Counted from the stretch's first letter, positions 1 to 6,097 are shown. The stretch is DNA of 9,319 nt from Methanoculleus sp. UBA77 (GCA_002499455.1 DALN01000058.1:1-9319); one strand, 5' to 3'. Program-made: numbers and translations. Notes: generated from the sequence alone by a model not told the origin.

Positions 1-277
1 TGCAGGAATCGACCGGCGGGAAGCGGTTAAGCTCCTCGTCGGCAACGAGAAGATCGTCCTCATGTCGACGCACGACCCGCTCCTCGCCCTCCGTGCCGAC
101 AAGCGGATCGTCATCAGAAACGGCGGGATTGCAAAAGTGATCGAAACGACCGCAGAAGAAGAAGAGACGCTTCATAAGATCGAGGCGATCGATTCCGTCC
201 TCCTCGATATCCGCAACCAGCTCCGGGGAGGAGGAATTGTTGCAAAAGAGAGTATTCCGGAATTCCAGGAGATATGA
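1..277 (+). CDS. ABC transporter ATP-binding protein, C-terminal fragment
   Basis: This is the 3' end of a gene that begins upstream; the first complete codon is at base 2 and the stop is TGA at 275-277. The visible 91 residues start inside the D-loop region (AGIDRREA). They carry the H-loop (switch) segment IVLMSTHDP, whose histidine contacts the ATP gamma-phosphate in ABC ATPases, followed by ALRADKRIVIRNGGI, the usual strand after the H-loop. An ATG at 62 sits in the middle of this conserved segment and is not a start. Walker A, the signature motif and Walker B lie outside the window. The tail (TAEEEETLHKIEAIDSVLL) is charged and probably helical. The next gene starts 3 bases after the stop, so the two are likely cotranscribed. 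The substrate cannot be read from this piece. The family call is secure; a role in metal or metal-cofactor uptake is inferred only from the DUF364 neighbour. Confidence 0.85.
   Translation, partial: AGIDRREAVKLLVGNEKIVLMSTHDPLLALRADKRIVIRNGGIAKVIETTAEEEETLHKIEAIDSVLLDIRNQLRGGGIVAKESIPEFQEI
267..272 (+). promoter_or_regulatory. Ribosome binding site of the DUF364 gene
   Basis: AGGAGA lies inside the last codons of the ABC ATPase gene, 8 bases before the ATG at 281. It supports 281 as the start rather than the out-of-frame ATG at 274, and fits coupled translation with the upstream gene. Confidence 0.6.
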
Positions 278-280
278 CGT

Positions 281-1045
281 ATGTGGGAGTTATACGACGC
301 ATTGATCGAGCAGATCCCGGACGATATCGTCGTCGACGACATCGTCGTCGGGGGGGAGATGACGTATGTCGGGGCAAACGGCAACATCGGTCTTGCAGCA
401 TACCGGGGTTATGTCCAGCGTGCCCCGATGATGACCGAGAACAGGATTGGAAAGCCATTAAAAGAGGTGGCCGGGTGCGTGAAGTCCTGGAACCTGCTGG
501 AGGCATCCATCGGCCACTCGGCGATCGACGCGTGGTACAATCACCCGGATGTTGCGAGGTGTGCAGGGATCGAGGTTCCGGAAAAGAAGCGGGTTGAGGA
601 GCGGCTGAAAGACCCGTTCATCAAGTCCCAGAACCTTGTGAAGGGGAAGAAGGTCTGTGTCGTCGGCCATTTTCCGTTCCTCGAGAAACTGATTGCCCCG
701 GTCTGTGACCTGAGTATCATTGAATGGGACCCGGAAGACGGGGATTATCCGTACTCCGCCTGCGAGTATCTGCTGCCGGAATGCGATTATGCGTTCCTGA
801 CCTGTGCCGCCATCGGCGACAAGAGCATGCCGCGGCTTCTCGAACTCTCGGAGAATGCAGAAGGGGTGACGATCGTCGGCCCGGGAACCCCTCTGTCTTC
901 GGTCTTCTTTGATTACGGCGTGACCGATCTATCCGGTTTTGTCGTGACCGACGTTGCGTTCGCGAAAAGGATCGTCGCAGGGGCGGAGAGCCAGAGGATC
1001 TTCGGGGCGGGAATGAAGGTGCAGTATCTTCGCCCTGAGGTTTAG
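281..1045 (+). CDS. DUF4213/DUF364 domain protein (putative heavy-metal chelation)
   Basis: A 254-residue soluble protein with no signal peptide or membrane segment. Residues about 1-90 match the DUF4213 enolase-N-like domain (LYDALIEQIP, then GEMTYVGANGNIGLAAY). Residues about 105-250 match the Rossmann-like DUF364 domain: KGKKVCVVGHFPFLEKL is the first strand and turn, CDYAFLTCAAIGDKSMPRLL follows, and GPGTPLSSVFFDYGVTDLSG is the family's best-known signature. Length is typical for the family. The fold is annotated as putative heavy-metal chelation and is often found beside ABC transporters for iron, cobalamin or other metals; the exact reaction is unknown. It begins 3 bases after the ABC ATPase stop with a good RBS, so it is probably the last gene of a transport operon. 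No T-run terminator is obvious directly after it. The family assignment is strong; the metal-related function is inference from family and neighbour. Confidence 0.88.
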   Translation: MWELYDALIEQIPDDIVVDDIVVGGEMTYVGANGNIGLAAYRGYVQRAPMMTENRIGKPLKEVAGCVKSWNLLEASIGHSAIDAWYNHPDVARCAGIEVPEKKRVEERLKDPFIKSQNLVKGKKVCVVGHFPFLEKLIAPVCDLSIIEWDPEDGDYPYSACEYLLPECDYAFLTCAAIGDKSMPRLLELSENAEGVTIVGPGTPLSSVFFDYGVTDLSGFVVTDVAFAKRIVAGAESQRIFGAGMKVQYLRPEV

Positions 1046-1091
1046 GGGAGACTGCGGCGTATCGTTGTCTCTCATGAAAGTGCTGTACTGA

Positions 1092-1173
1092 GGGGAGGAA
1101 GTTAACGAAGTACCGAACCAGAAAGTTAGACCTGCAGAAGCCCGTCACGAGGTCGACCGGAAACTTCCTCCCC
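1092..1173. repeat. 12-bp perfect inverted repeat flanking a 58-base spacer
   Basis: GGGGAGGAAGTT at 1092-1103 is exactly complementary to AACTTCCTCCCC at 1162-1173. Inside lies a second short complementary pair, GACCT (1129-1133) and AGGTC (1150-1154), so the segment could fold as a nested stem in RNA. A further short hairpin, CCCCGG...CCGGGG, follows at about 1170-1190. It lies downstream of the DUF364 stop and upstream of the GTPase remnant. It could be a 3'-UTR structure, a small RNA, or the ends of a decayed mobile element; no transposase is visible between the arms. Confidence 0.4.
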
Positions 1174-1244
1174 GGATGAGCAAGCCGGGGGGGTGGAAGA
1201 AGAAGAGCGGGTGCCGGAAACCGGGGCTCCCCCGTCTCGACCGC

Positions 1245-1591
1245 TCAGGGCAGGTTAATGTGCCCGGCAATCCGGAGATTCCCGCCCTCGAGGCAGTGGA
1301 GCACCACCGTATCGCCGGAGAGGTAGACTCAGTCCTTTTCGAGCGCAAAGCGTGAGCGTCGGCTGCCGCCGGTTCCCGTCGTCCCGCACCGCCCCTTCAG
1401 GGTATCGTGCTTCCTGATGCCCCCCGGACCACGCCGCCGAGGATGACCGTCCCGATGCCGCGGATGTTGAAGTGGTGGTCGATCGGGATCGTCCCCACAG
1501 TCCCGGCGGCATGCGCCTCGCGAAACAGGAGGTCGCGCAGCGCGATCGGGTCTTCATCTCTCGATCCCTGCCCGGGGGCAGGACTGTTCAC
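1245..1591 (-). pseudogene. Decayed fragment of an EF-Tu/SelB-like GTPase (domain 2 and C-terminus)
   Basis: Read on the minus strand from 1591, one frame encodes DEDPIALRDLLFREA and then IPIDHHFNIRGIGTVILG, followed by VVRG. This resembles the start of EF-Tu domain 2 in the EF-Tu/SelB-related GTPases of methanogens, where a line such as VPIDHxFNVRGVGTVVLG is typical. The frame breaks at a run of six C (1420-1425, plus strand). The next frame continues correctly with GGIRKHDTLKG, then SRRSRFALEKD, an in-frame TGA (1329-1331), and VYLSGDTVVLHCLEGGNLRIAGHIN before a final stop at 1245-1247. The tail suits an EF-Tu-like domain 3 end, but the roughly 90 or more residues expected between KHDTL and it are missing, so an internal deletion is likely. 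The GTPase domain is absent. The domain 2 match is good; the tail assignment is weaker. Confidence 0.55.
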
Positions 1592-1958
1592 CCAGGAGGG
1601 GGCTCTTGACCGTAGGCCTGTCCGGAGTGCCCCATGTCGGCCTTTATCTCATGAATTTAGCGTTATCCCCGTGGATCTCCATACATTATGTCCGCGCGTA
1701 CTGGGATGAGTCCCGCCGATGCGCGGGCGGTCGTCGAGACGGCGATCGGCGCCGCAGTCGCCTCCCGGTGTACGGCTTCCTTTCCTCGCGATCGGGCTTC
1801 TGCCGGCGCTGAGAAGGACCTGATCTCCTCTTTTTACCTGGGTCTCCGGGGATTTGGGCGTATCTTCGGCCCGGATGCCGTTCCTTATTCGCCGGCCGGC
1901 TCCCGGCCAGGGAGACGTCGGCACGTTCGTGGTAAATTTCAAGAGGCGGTGGAGTTAT
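1592..1958. other. Intergenic stretch with no supported gene
   Basis: No convincing coding region on either strand. A plus-strand reading frame at 1688-1963 (91 codons, beginning MSARTGMSPADARAVVETA) has a protein-like first third but no ribosome binding site, and it then degrades into arginine- and serine-rich text. A T5 tract at 1831-1835, in a CTCCTCTTTTTACC context, resembles the T-run terminators after genes A and B. The stretch is best read as the eroded remains of a former gene or 3' end. Confidence 0.4.
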
Positions 1959-2011
1959 GTTAATTAAATTAAGTTTATAAAATCCAAAAATCAATTAATA
2001 ACGGTTATAAT
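1959..2011 (+). promoter_or_regulatory. AT-rich promoter of gene A (TATA box)
   Basis: A sharply AT-rich island of about 50 bases stands in GC-rich DNA. It ends with GGTTATAATATCC, the TATA-like core being TTATAAT at 2005-2011. The same core lies upstream of genes B (6100-6106) and C (7696-7702). Archaeal transcription usually starts about 25 bases after the TATA centre, so transcription would start near 2033. That leaves a leader of about 185 bases before the gene A start at 2218, far longer than for B or C. Confidence 0.55.
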
Positions 2012-2082
2012 ATCCCGAAGCGACCGGATATGTGCTACTATTTGAGGGAACGTGAAACGAACAATGGCGATGGCCTGCGTGG

Positions 2083-2100
2083 CTGCACCGGCCGGTGCAG
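2083..2100. repeat. 18-bp perfect palindrome in the gene A leader
   Basis: CTGCACCGG followed immediately by CCGGTGCAG is an exact 18-bp palindrome inside the relict ORF. In RNA it could form a 7-bp stem with a GGCC loop. The matching part of gene C is not palindromic, so the symmetry arose after the copies diverged. Confidence 0.45.
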
Positions 2101-2120
2101 TCGTCATGATGCCGGCGGCA

Positions 2121-2136
2121 CCTCCCCGAGGGGAGG
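2121..2136. repeat. 16-bp hairpin-forming palindrome in the gene A leader
   Basis: CCTCCCC-GA-GGGGAGG is a near-continuous inverted repeat just downstream of the 18-bp palindrome. Its GGGGAGG arm resembles a ribosome binding site and lies 16 bases before an in-frame ATG at 2152. The hairpin could hide that element in the mRNA. A regulatory role is speculation. Confidence 0.4.
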
Positions 2137-2203
2137 TCCGGCCTTATACTGATGCTCATGACCGTCGGCGGAGACCATGACCCGTCCGTTTCATTGTTTC
2201 TTT

Positions 2204-2214
2204 GGGGAGAGGAG
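2204..2214 (+). promoter_or_regulatory. Ribosome binding site that sets the gene A start
   Basis: GGGGAGAGGAG ends 3 bases before the ATG at 2218 and offers GGAG at 2206-2209 with an 8-base gap. The residues directly after 2218 form a textbook signal peptide, whereas the earlier in-frame ATG at 2152 would add 22 non-hydrophobic residues (MLMTVGGDHD...). The start at 2218 is therefore preferred. Confidence 0.65.
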
Positions 2215-2217
2215 ACG

Positions 2218-5200
2218 ATGCGAAGTACAATCTTTATCATCTGCCTGGTTGCGCTGCTGAGTGCAATCATACCGCCCGTGTCGGCAACGACATGGTACGT
2301 CGATGATTCCGGGGGCGCGGATTTCACCGCCATCCAGGATGCCGTGAATGCCGCTTCGCCCGGCGATACCGTCAGGGTCCGGGACGGAACCTACCGGGAG
2401 GTACTGGCGATCGATCGTCAGGTCACCCTGGAAGCGGTGAACCGGGGGATGGTACGGATCGTGGTCAGCGCAGCCGCACAGGTGACCGCCGACGGGGTGA
2501 CGATCCGGGGGATCGTGATCCGGGGGTCCGACGAGATCCCGCGGGTCCGCCCCTGGCAGGACCTTTCGCTCACTTCGGTAAACGACTGCACGATCGAGGG
2601 CTGCGAGTTCTGGGACGGCGGGATCGTTCTTTCCAATTGCCGGAACTGCACGGTCCGCGATTCGATATTTACCGAGACGTACCGCGCCGTCGATCTTGAG
2701 GGGTCGCACGGCAACCTCATCGAAGGAAACCTCATCAGCTGGAACCGCGACTATGCCATTTACTCCGAGTCCTCATCCGACAACCGGATCATCCGGAACC
2801 GTATGTACGGTGCAGAGGGCGGGGGGACGATCGATCTCTGGAACTCTCACAATAACACGATCGCGGAGAATGTGCTCGACGGATACGATCCCTTCGGCGC
2901 CCAGAGCCTCTGCTTCCATACGGGGAGTTCGGGCAATATCGTCTATCTCAACGATTTCCTGAACAGTAACTCCCCTACGCTCTTCAGCGAGGCGGGGTCG
3001 AACATCTGGAATGCAACAACGCCGGTGACCTATACGTGGAATAACCGGACGCTGACGGGATACCCGGGTAACTACTGGCAGGTGCCCGACGGCTCCGGGT
3101 ACAGCGGGAGCGACGGCGACGGCGACGGGCTGGGCGACACCCCCTATACCCTTCGCAAATCCACCGAATCCGACTGCCACCCCCTGATGGCCCCGATGGC
3201 GGGATACCTGCCGGAGGAGGAGACGGCGCCGACCTGGATCGTCGTCTCACCAGCAACGCCGACGATCGTTGCCGGTGAGACCCGTCCCTTCTTGGCCCGG
3301 TATTCCGATCAGCATGGCGTCCGGCTGTACGATCTTCCGGTCGTCTGGTCCTGCGACAACCCGGCGGTCGGGACCATAGACGATGACGGGCTCTTTACCG
3401 CTGCCGGACCCGGGACCGCCACGGTGACGGCCGCCGTGGGCAGTCTTGCGGCCCAGGCATACGTGACGGTCGTCGAGCAGACGCCGGCGGAAGGAAACGT
3501 AACGATCGTCGTCGATCAGTCGGGAAGCGGCGATTATACCACGATCGGTGCCGCAGTTGCGGCAGCCGGTGCAGGCGACCGGATCGTCGTGCATTCGGGC
3601 ACCTACACGGAGACCGTGCAGGTCACGACGCCGGTCTCGATCACGGGAGCGTCCGGGGCGAAATCAACGATCGTCAAGGCGCCGGATACCGGCAGTCCGT
3701 GCGTGATCGTGCTTTCCGGCGGGGTTTCGATGACGGGTTTCACCGTTTCCGGCGGCAAACGGGCACCGGCCGTCCTGGCGAGGGGGGTTTCGGGCGGTCG
3801 TATCGCCGATGTTGTGGCCAAGGAGGCCTATGAGGGTATCCGTCTTGACGACTGTTCGGGCATCCGGATCGAGAACCTGACGGTCCCCGGCCTCGTGGAT
3901 GATGTCCGCGAGACTCACCTGGGCGTCGTGCTCGTCAACGGCTCGTCCGGAAACCGGATTGAAGGATGCACTATGCACACCAAGGAGTATGCGGTCTGGA
4001 TCGAGGACGGCACCGGCAACAGCGTGACCGGCAGCATGCTCTACGGCCGTGCCCGGGGCGGGTCGGTCGCCCTCTTCCGATCGGATGCAAACACCGTCAC
4101 CGGGAACGATCTGAACTGCCCGAATATGGGGTTGCACGGGGTCTTCCTGTGGCAGTCGGCGAATAACAGGATCTGGTTCAACAATTTCCTGGAAGGCCAT
4201 ATTCATACGTTCTCGACCGAATCGAGGAACTTCTGGGTCTCGGAGACACCGGTCTCGTACTCTTTCGACGGCAAGGAATACACCGGGCAGCTGGGCAACT
4301 ACTGGGAGGTCGTCGCCGGGTATCCTGACAACGGGTATGCCGGGTCGGACGGCGACGGCGACGGGGTCGGGGATACGGCGTACGCGGTACCGCATTGCGA
4401 CAGCGGTGATGTCGATGCCCGCCCGCTCGTGCAGCAGATCGGTGGGTATACGCCGGCTCCCCCGGCGGCGGATTTCACCGCGAACGTGACGTCCGGCGAG
4501 GCGCCGCTGGCGGTCGCGTTCACCGACGCTTCTGTCGGTGCGGCCTCCTGGTCCTGGGAGTTCGGTGACGGGGCGACCTCCGCCAGGCAGAACCCGGTCC
4601 ACACCTACACGGCCGCAGGGACCTACACGGTGAACCTGATGGTCACGAACGCCGCCGGGAGCAGCAGCGCGACGAAGACCGCCACCGTGACCGAACCCGT
4701 CGGCCCCGCCCCGGTTGCCGGCTTTGCGGCAAACGTGACGAGCGGTAACGGGCCGCTCGCCGTCCGGTTCACCGACACCTCAACGGGGAACCCGACCGCC
4801 TGGTCCTGGACCTTCGGCGACGGGGCGACCTCCGCCGGGCAGAACCCGGTCCACACCTACACGGCCGCAGGGACCTACACGGTGAACCTGACGGTCGCGA
4901 ACGCCGCCGGGAGCGATAGCGCGACGAAGACCATCGCCGTGACCGAACCCGGCGGGGAGGCGGATATCCTCGTCCTCCGGCCGGGCTGGAACTTCGTCTC
5001 GACCCCGAAGCGCCTCGCTGCCGGTGCGAACACCTATGCGATCTTCAATGACGTCGATACCGCCGCCCACTCGATCCTGCTCTACGACGGGCAGGACTGC
5101 GACTGGAGGATGATGGGTCCGGCCGACGCCTTCCGGCCGCTCGACGCGGTCTGGATCTACGCGAACGGGACCTACGAGATCCCGCTCGCCTTCGCCTCCG

Positions 5201-5466
5201 GCGGCCCCGACCTCCCGCCCGAAAAGGACCTCGGCAAGGGCTGGAACGCGATCGGGTTCTCCGACACCGAACCCGAATCCGCGGCAACCACTTTGCTGTC
5301 GCTCGGGGAGCACTGGACCACGCTCATCGGCTACGACGCACAGGGCCAGCAGTACGAGAGCGCGATCATCCGCACCTCGGCGAGCGAGACGGAGGGGATG
5401 CAGCCCATGCAGGGCTACTGGATCTACATGACCCGCGCGGAGACGCTCGCCGCCATCGCCGCCTGA
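2218..5466 (+). CDS. Secreted surface protein: beta-helix, Big-2-like, beta-helix, two PKD, GWN/WIY C-terminal domain
   Basis: A 1082-residue exported protein (gene A). Residues 1-23 are a Sec signal peptide (MRSTIFIICLVALLSAI..VSA), with mature TTWYVDDSGG. Residues 24-335 form a NosD/pectate-lyase-like right-handed beta-helix, opening with FTAIQDAVNAASPGDTVRV and closing with GNYW and the acidic loop GSDGDGDGLGDTPY, a probable calcium site. Residues about 339-421 look like a Big-2 Ig-like domain (VSPATPTIVAGE, GTATVTA). Residues about 427-746 are a second beta-helix with the same opening (YTTIGAAVAAAGAGDRIVV) and closing (GNYW, GSDGDGDGVGDTAY). Two PKD domains (about 747-827 and 831-911) carry WSWEFGDG/WSWTFGDG and HTYTAAGTYTVNL. 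Residues 915-1082 are a two-fold GWN...WIY domain common in methanogen surface proteins. No C-terminal membrane anchor or PGF-CTERM is visible. Catalytic residues are not evident; glycan binding, adhesion or a structural role is more likely than enzyme activity, but this is inference. Confidence 0.88.
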   Translation: MRSTIFIICLVALLSAIIPPVSATTWYVDDSGGADFTAIQDAVNAASPGDTVRVRDGTYREVLAIDRQVTLEAVNRGMVRIVVSAAAQVTADGVTIRGIVIRGSDEIPRVRPWQDLSLTSVNDCTIEGCEFWDGGIVLSNCRNCTVRDSIFTETYRAVDLEGSHGNLIEGNLISWNRDYAIYSESSSDNRIIRNRMYGAEGGGTIDLWNSHNNTIAENVLDGYDPFGAQSLCFHTGSSGNIVYLNDFLNSNSPTLFSEAGSNIWNATTPVTYTWNNRTLTGYPGNYWQVPDGSGYSGSDGDGDGLGDTPYTLRKSTESDCHPLMAPMAGYLPEEETAPTWIVVSPATPTIVAGETRPFLARYSDQHGVRLYDLPVVWSCDNPAVGTIDDDGLFTAAGPGTATVTAAVGSLAAQAYVTVVEQTPAEGNVTIVVDQSGSGDYTTIGAAVAAAGAGDRIVVHSGTYTETVQVTTPVSITGASGAKSTIVKAPDTGSPCVIVLSGGVSMTGFTVSGGKRAPAVLARGVSGGRIADVVAKEAYEGIRLDDCSGIRIENLTVPGLVDDVRETHLGVVLVNGSSGNRIEGCTMHTKEYAVWIEDGTGNSVTGSMLYGRARGGSVALFRSDANTVTGNDLNCPNMGLHGVFLWQSANNRIWFNNFLEGHIHTFSTESRNFWVSETPVSYSFDGKEYTGQLGNYWEVVAGYPDNGYAGSDGDGDGVGDTAYAVPHCDSGDVDARPLVQQIGGYTPAPPAADFTANVTSGEAPLAVAFTDASVGAASWSWEFGDGATSARQNPVHTYTAAGTYTVNLMVTNAAGSSSATKTATVTEPVGPAPVAGFAANVTSGNGPLAVRFTDTSTGNPTAWSWTFGDGATSAGQNPVHTYTAAGTYTVNLTVANAAGSDSATKTIAVTEPGGEADILVLRPGWNFVSTPKRLAAGANTYAIFNDVDTAAHSILLYDGQDCDWRMMGPADAFRPLDAVWIYANGTYEIPLAFASGGPDLPPEKDLGKGWNAIGFSDTEPESAATTLLSLGEHWTTLIGYDAQGQQYESAIIRTSASETEGMQPMQGYWIYMTRAETLAAIAA
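4568..4932 (+). repeat. Two PKD-encoding direct repeats with a 252-bp period
   Basis: The second half of the first PKD domain (4568 to about 4680) is repeated at 4820 to about 4932. A 54-base core starting GGCAGAACCCGGTCCACACC (4586 and 4838) is identical in both, and 17 bases before it are identical with one mismatch between. Such DNA identity, including third codon positions, points to a recent tandem duplication or gene conversion rather than old protein-level similarity. Gene C has a more diverged copy near 8828-8935. Confidence 0.75.
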
Positions 5467-5467
5467 C

Positions 5468-5617
5468 GGGGCAGCTGGTTCCTCTTCCCCTTTTTCCGGG
5501 CGTGCAGGCCGCCCTGCTGCGTTTTTGACCCGTAGGTGCGATGGTGCCGCCGGGTCCTCTTCCCTTTTTTCCCGGGCGTGCAGGTCGCCCTGTTGCGTTT
5601 TTGACCCGCAGAAAGCG
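5468..5617 (+). terminator. Tandem repeat carrying four oligo-T terminator tracts
   Basis: Immediately after the gene A stop, a unit of about 75 bases occurs twice (about 5468-5542 and 5543-5617). Shared blocks are TCCTCTTCCC, a T5/T6 tract, GGGCGTGCAGG, CGCCCTG, TGCGTTTTTGACCCG. Each unit has two T-runs of at least five, giving four within about 115 bases. Archaeal RNA polymerase terminates at T-rich tracts without a hairpin, so this reads as a duplicated, redundant terminator. Differences between units are mostly single substitutions and a one-base length change. Confidence 0.6.
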
Positions 5618-6050
5618 GGATTCGCAGGTATCGCTCCGGGCAGGAGACCTGGGCAGCATGCAACGGGTGCCGATTTTCCGGACCTTGAAGATTCCCGCCC
5701 CTCATGACCGGGCTTTCCTGTTTTCGCTTTGAAGGAACGGGTCCGGCATCTCGATGGGGTACCCGAAGTCATGCCGGGCCTTCCGGTTGTCCGGCTGCGG
5801 GATACGGGCGCCCGGGGGTTTTAGAGGGTCGGTTCCGTGCTCTCCGTGAGGAGACCCCGAAGAATTACCGGCGGGCAGCAAGCAAAACTGCCTGAGGACC
5901 TCCGGGAGGACGACCGCCGGACGATCGTCGAGGCCCGGCGGATGCGGTCGTTTGCCCTCCCGCCGTCGGCGAAGACCGCCGCGAAGCTCCGGGCCGTGAC
6001 CTTTGCCGTTCCTGTGTGCGGGTCTGCTGCAGGGCCGCCGGGAAATCAAC
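5618..6050. other. Intergenic stretch with no supported gene
   Basis: GC-rich sequence without a convincing coding region. A minus-strand frame ending near 5702 finishes with protein-like text (HDFGYPIEMPDPF then LQSENRKARS), and a plus-strand frame from 5837 contains DLREDDRRTIVEARRMRSF. Neither has a ribosome binding site or a recognisable family. Part of the apparent pattern comes from a degenerate direct repeat (TCATGACCGGGCTTTCCTG near 5702 and GTCATGCCGGGCCTTCCGG near 5770, spaced about 69 bases). Eroded gene remains are possible. Confidence 0.35.
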
Positions 6051-6060
6051 AAAATCAACA

Positions 6061-6092
6061 TAATTAACTTAACTTTTTCATAAAGTTAATTA
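6061..6092. promoter_or_regulatory. 10-bp inverted repeat upstream of the gene B TATA box (candidate operator)
   Basis: TAATTAACTT (6061-6070) and AAGTTAATTA (6083-6092) are exact inverted copies separated by 12 bases. An alternative pairing TTAACTTT/AAAGTTAA (6069-6076 and 6082-6089) overlaps it. The site ends 7 bases before the TATA core, the usual place for an archaeal activator or repressor dimer. AT-rich composition makes such symmetry easier by chance, so the call is moderate. Confidence 0.45.
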
Positions 6093-6097
6093 GAAAA

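Larger units (their letters stand above)
2052..2180 (+). pseudogene. Relict signal-peptide ORF (or leader ORF) related to gene C
   Basis: A 42-codon frame beginning with GTG and ending at TGA 2178-2180. Its first 23 residues (VKRTMAMACVAAPAGAVVMMPAA, read with M at the GTG start, here shown in two pieces: VKRTMAMACVAAPAG and AVVMMPAA) mirror the gene C signal peptide (MKRTMVMACMIALLC, AVVVMPAAA). At DNA level, bases 2053-2120 match 7752-7819 at 55 of 68 positions without gaps by hand count. After PAA the frame runs into unrelated sequence and stops 37 bases before the gene A ATG, so the mature protein is missing. The hydrophobic core is weakened by proline and glycine, so it is probably no longer a working signal. 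It could instead serve as an upstream ORF in the leader of gene A. The homology is seen directly; the function is unknown. Confidence 0.6.

Noticed and set aside
329..340. 12-bp palindrome GTCGTCGACGAC in the DUF364 gene
   Set aside because: It falls in codons for a repeated Asp/Val stretch (DDIVVDDIVV). The symmetry follows from GAC and GTC codons and needs no further explanation.
1688..1963. Possible 91-codon plus-strand gene
   Set aside because: Only the first third looks protein-like, there is no ribosome binding site, no family is recognised, and the frame runs into the gene A promoter island.
2152..2217. Earlier in-frame ATG for gene A
   Set aside because: It would place 22 polar residues before the signal peptide. 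The RBS and hydrophobic core both point to 2218.
3664..4602. Long minus-strand open frame (312 codons) opposite the second beta-helix
   Set aside because: Same cause: antisense of a well-supported gene, low-complexity charged translation, no ribosome binding site.
5468..5617. CRISPR-like array at the tandem repeat
   Set aside because: There are only two units, similarity runs through the whole unit rather than alternating repeat and unique spacer, and the units carry terminator T-runs.
4780..5772. Long minus-strand open frame (330 codons) opposite the gene A 3' end
   Set aside because: It is the antisense of a GC-rich, C/G-ending coding region, which rarely makes stops on the complementary strand. 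Its translation is arginine/glycine/valine-rich with no recognisable domain, while the plus strand shows clear PKD and GWN/WIY motifs.
5837..6067. Possible 76-codon plus-strand gene ending in the gene B promoter
   Set aside because: No start signal and no family. The end runs into AT-rich promoter DNA (NQQNQHN), typical of a chance frame.
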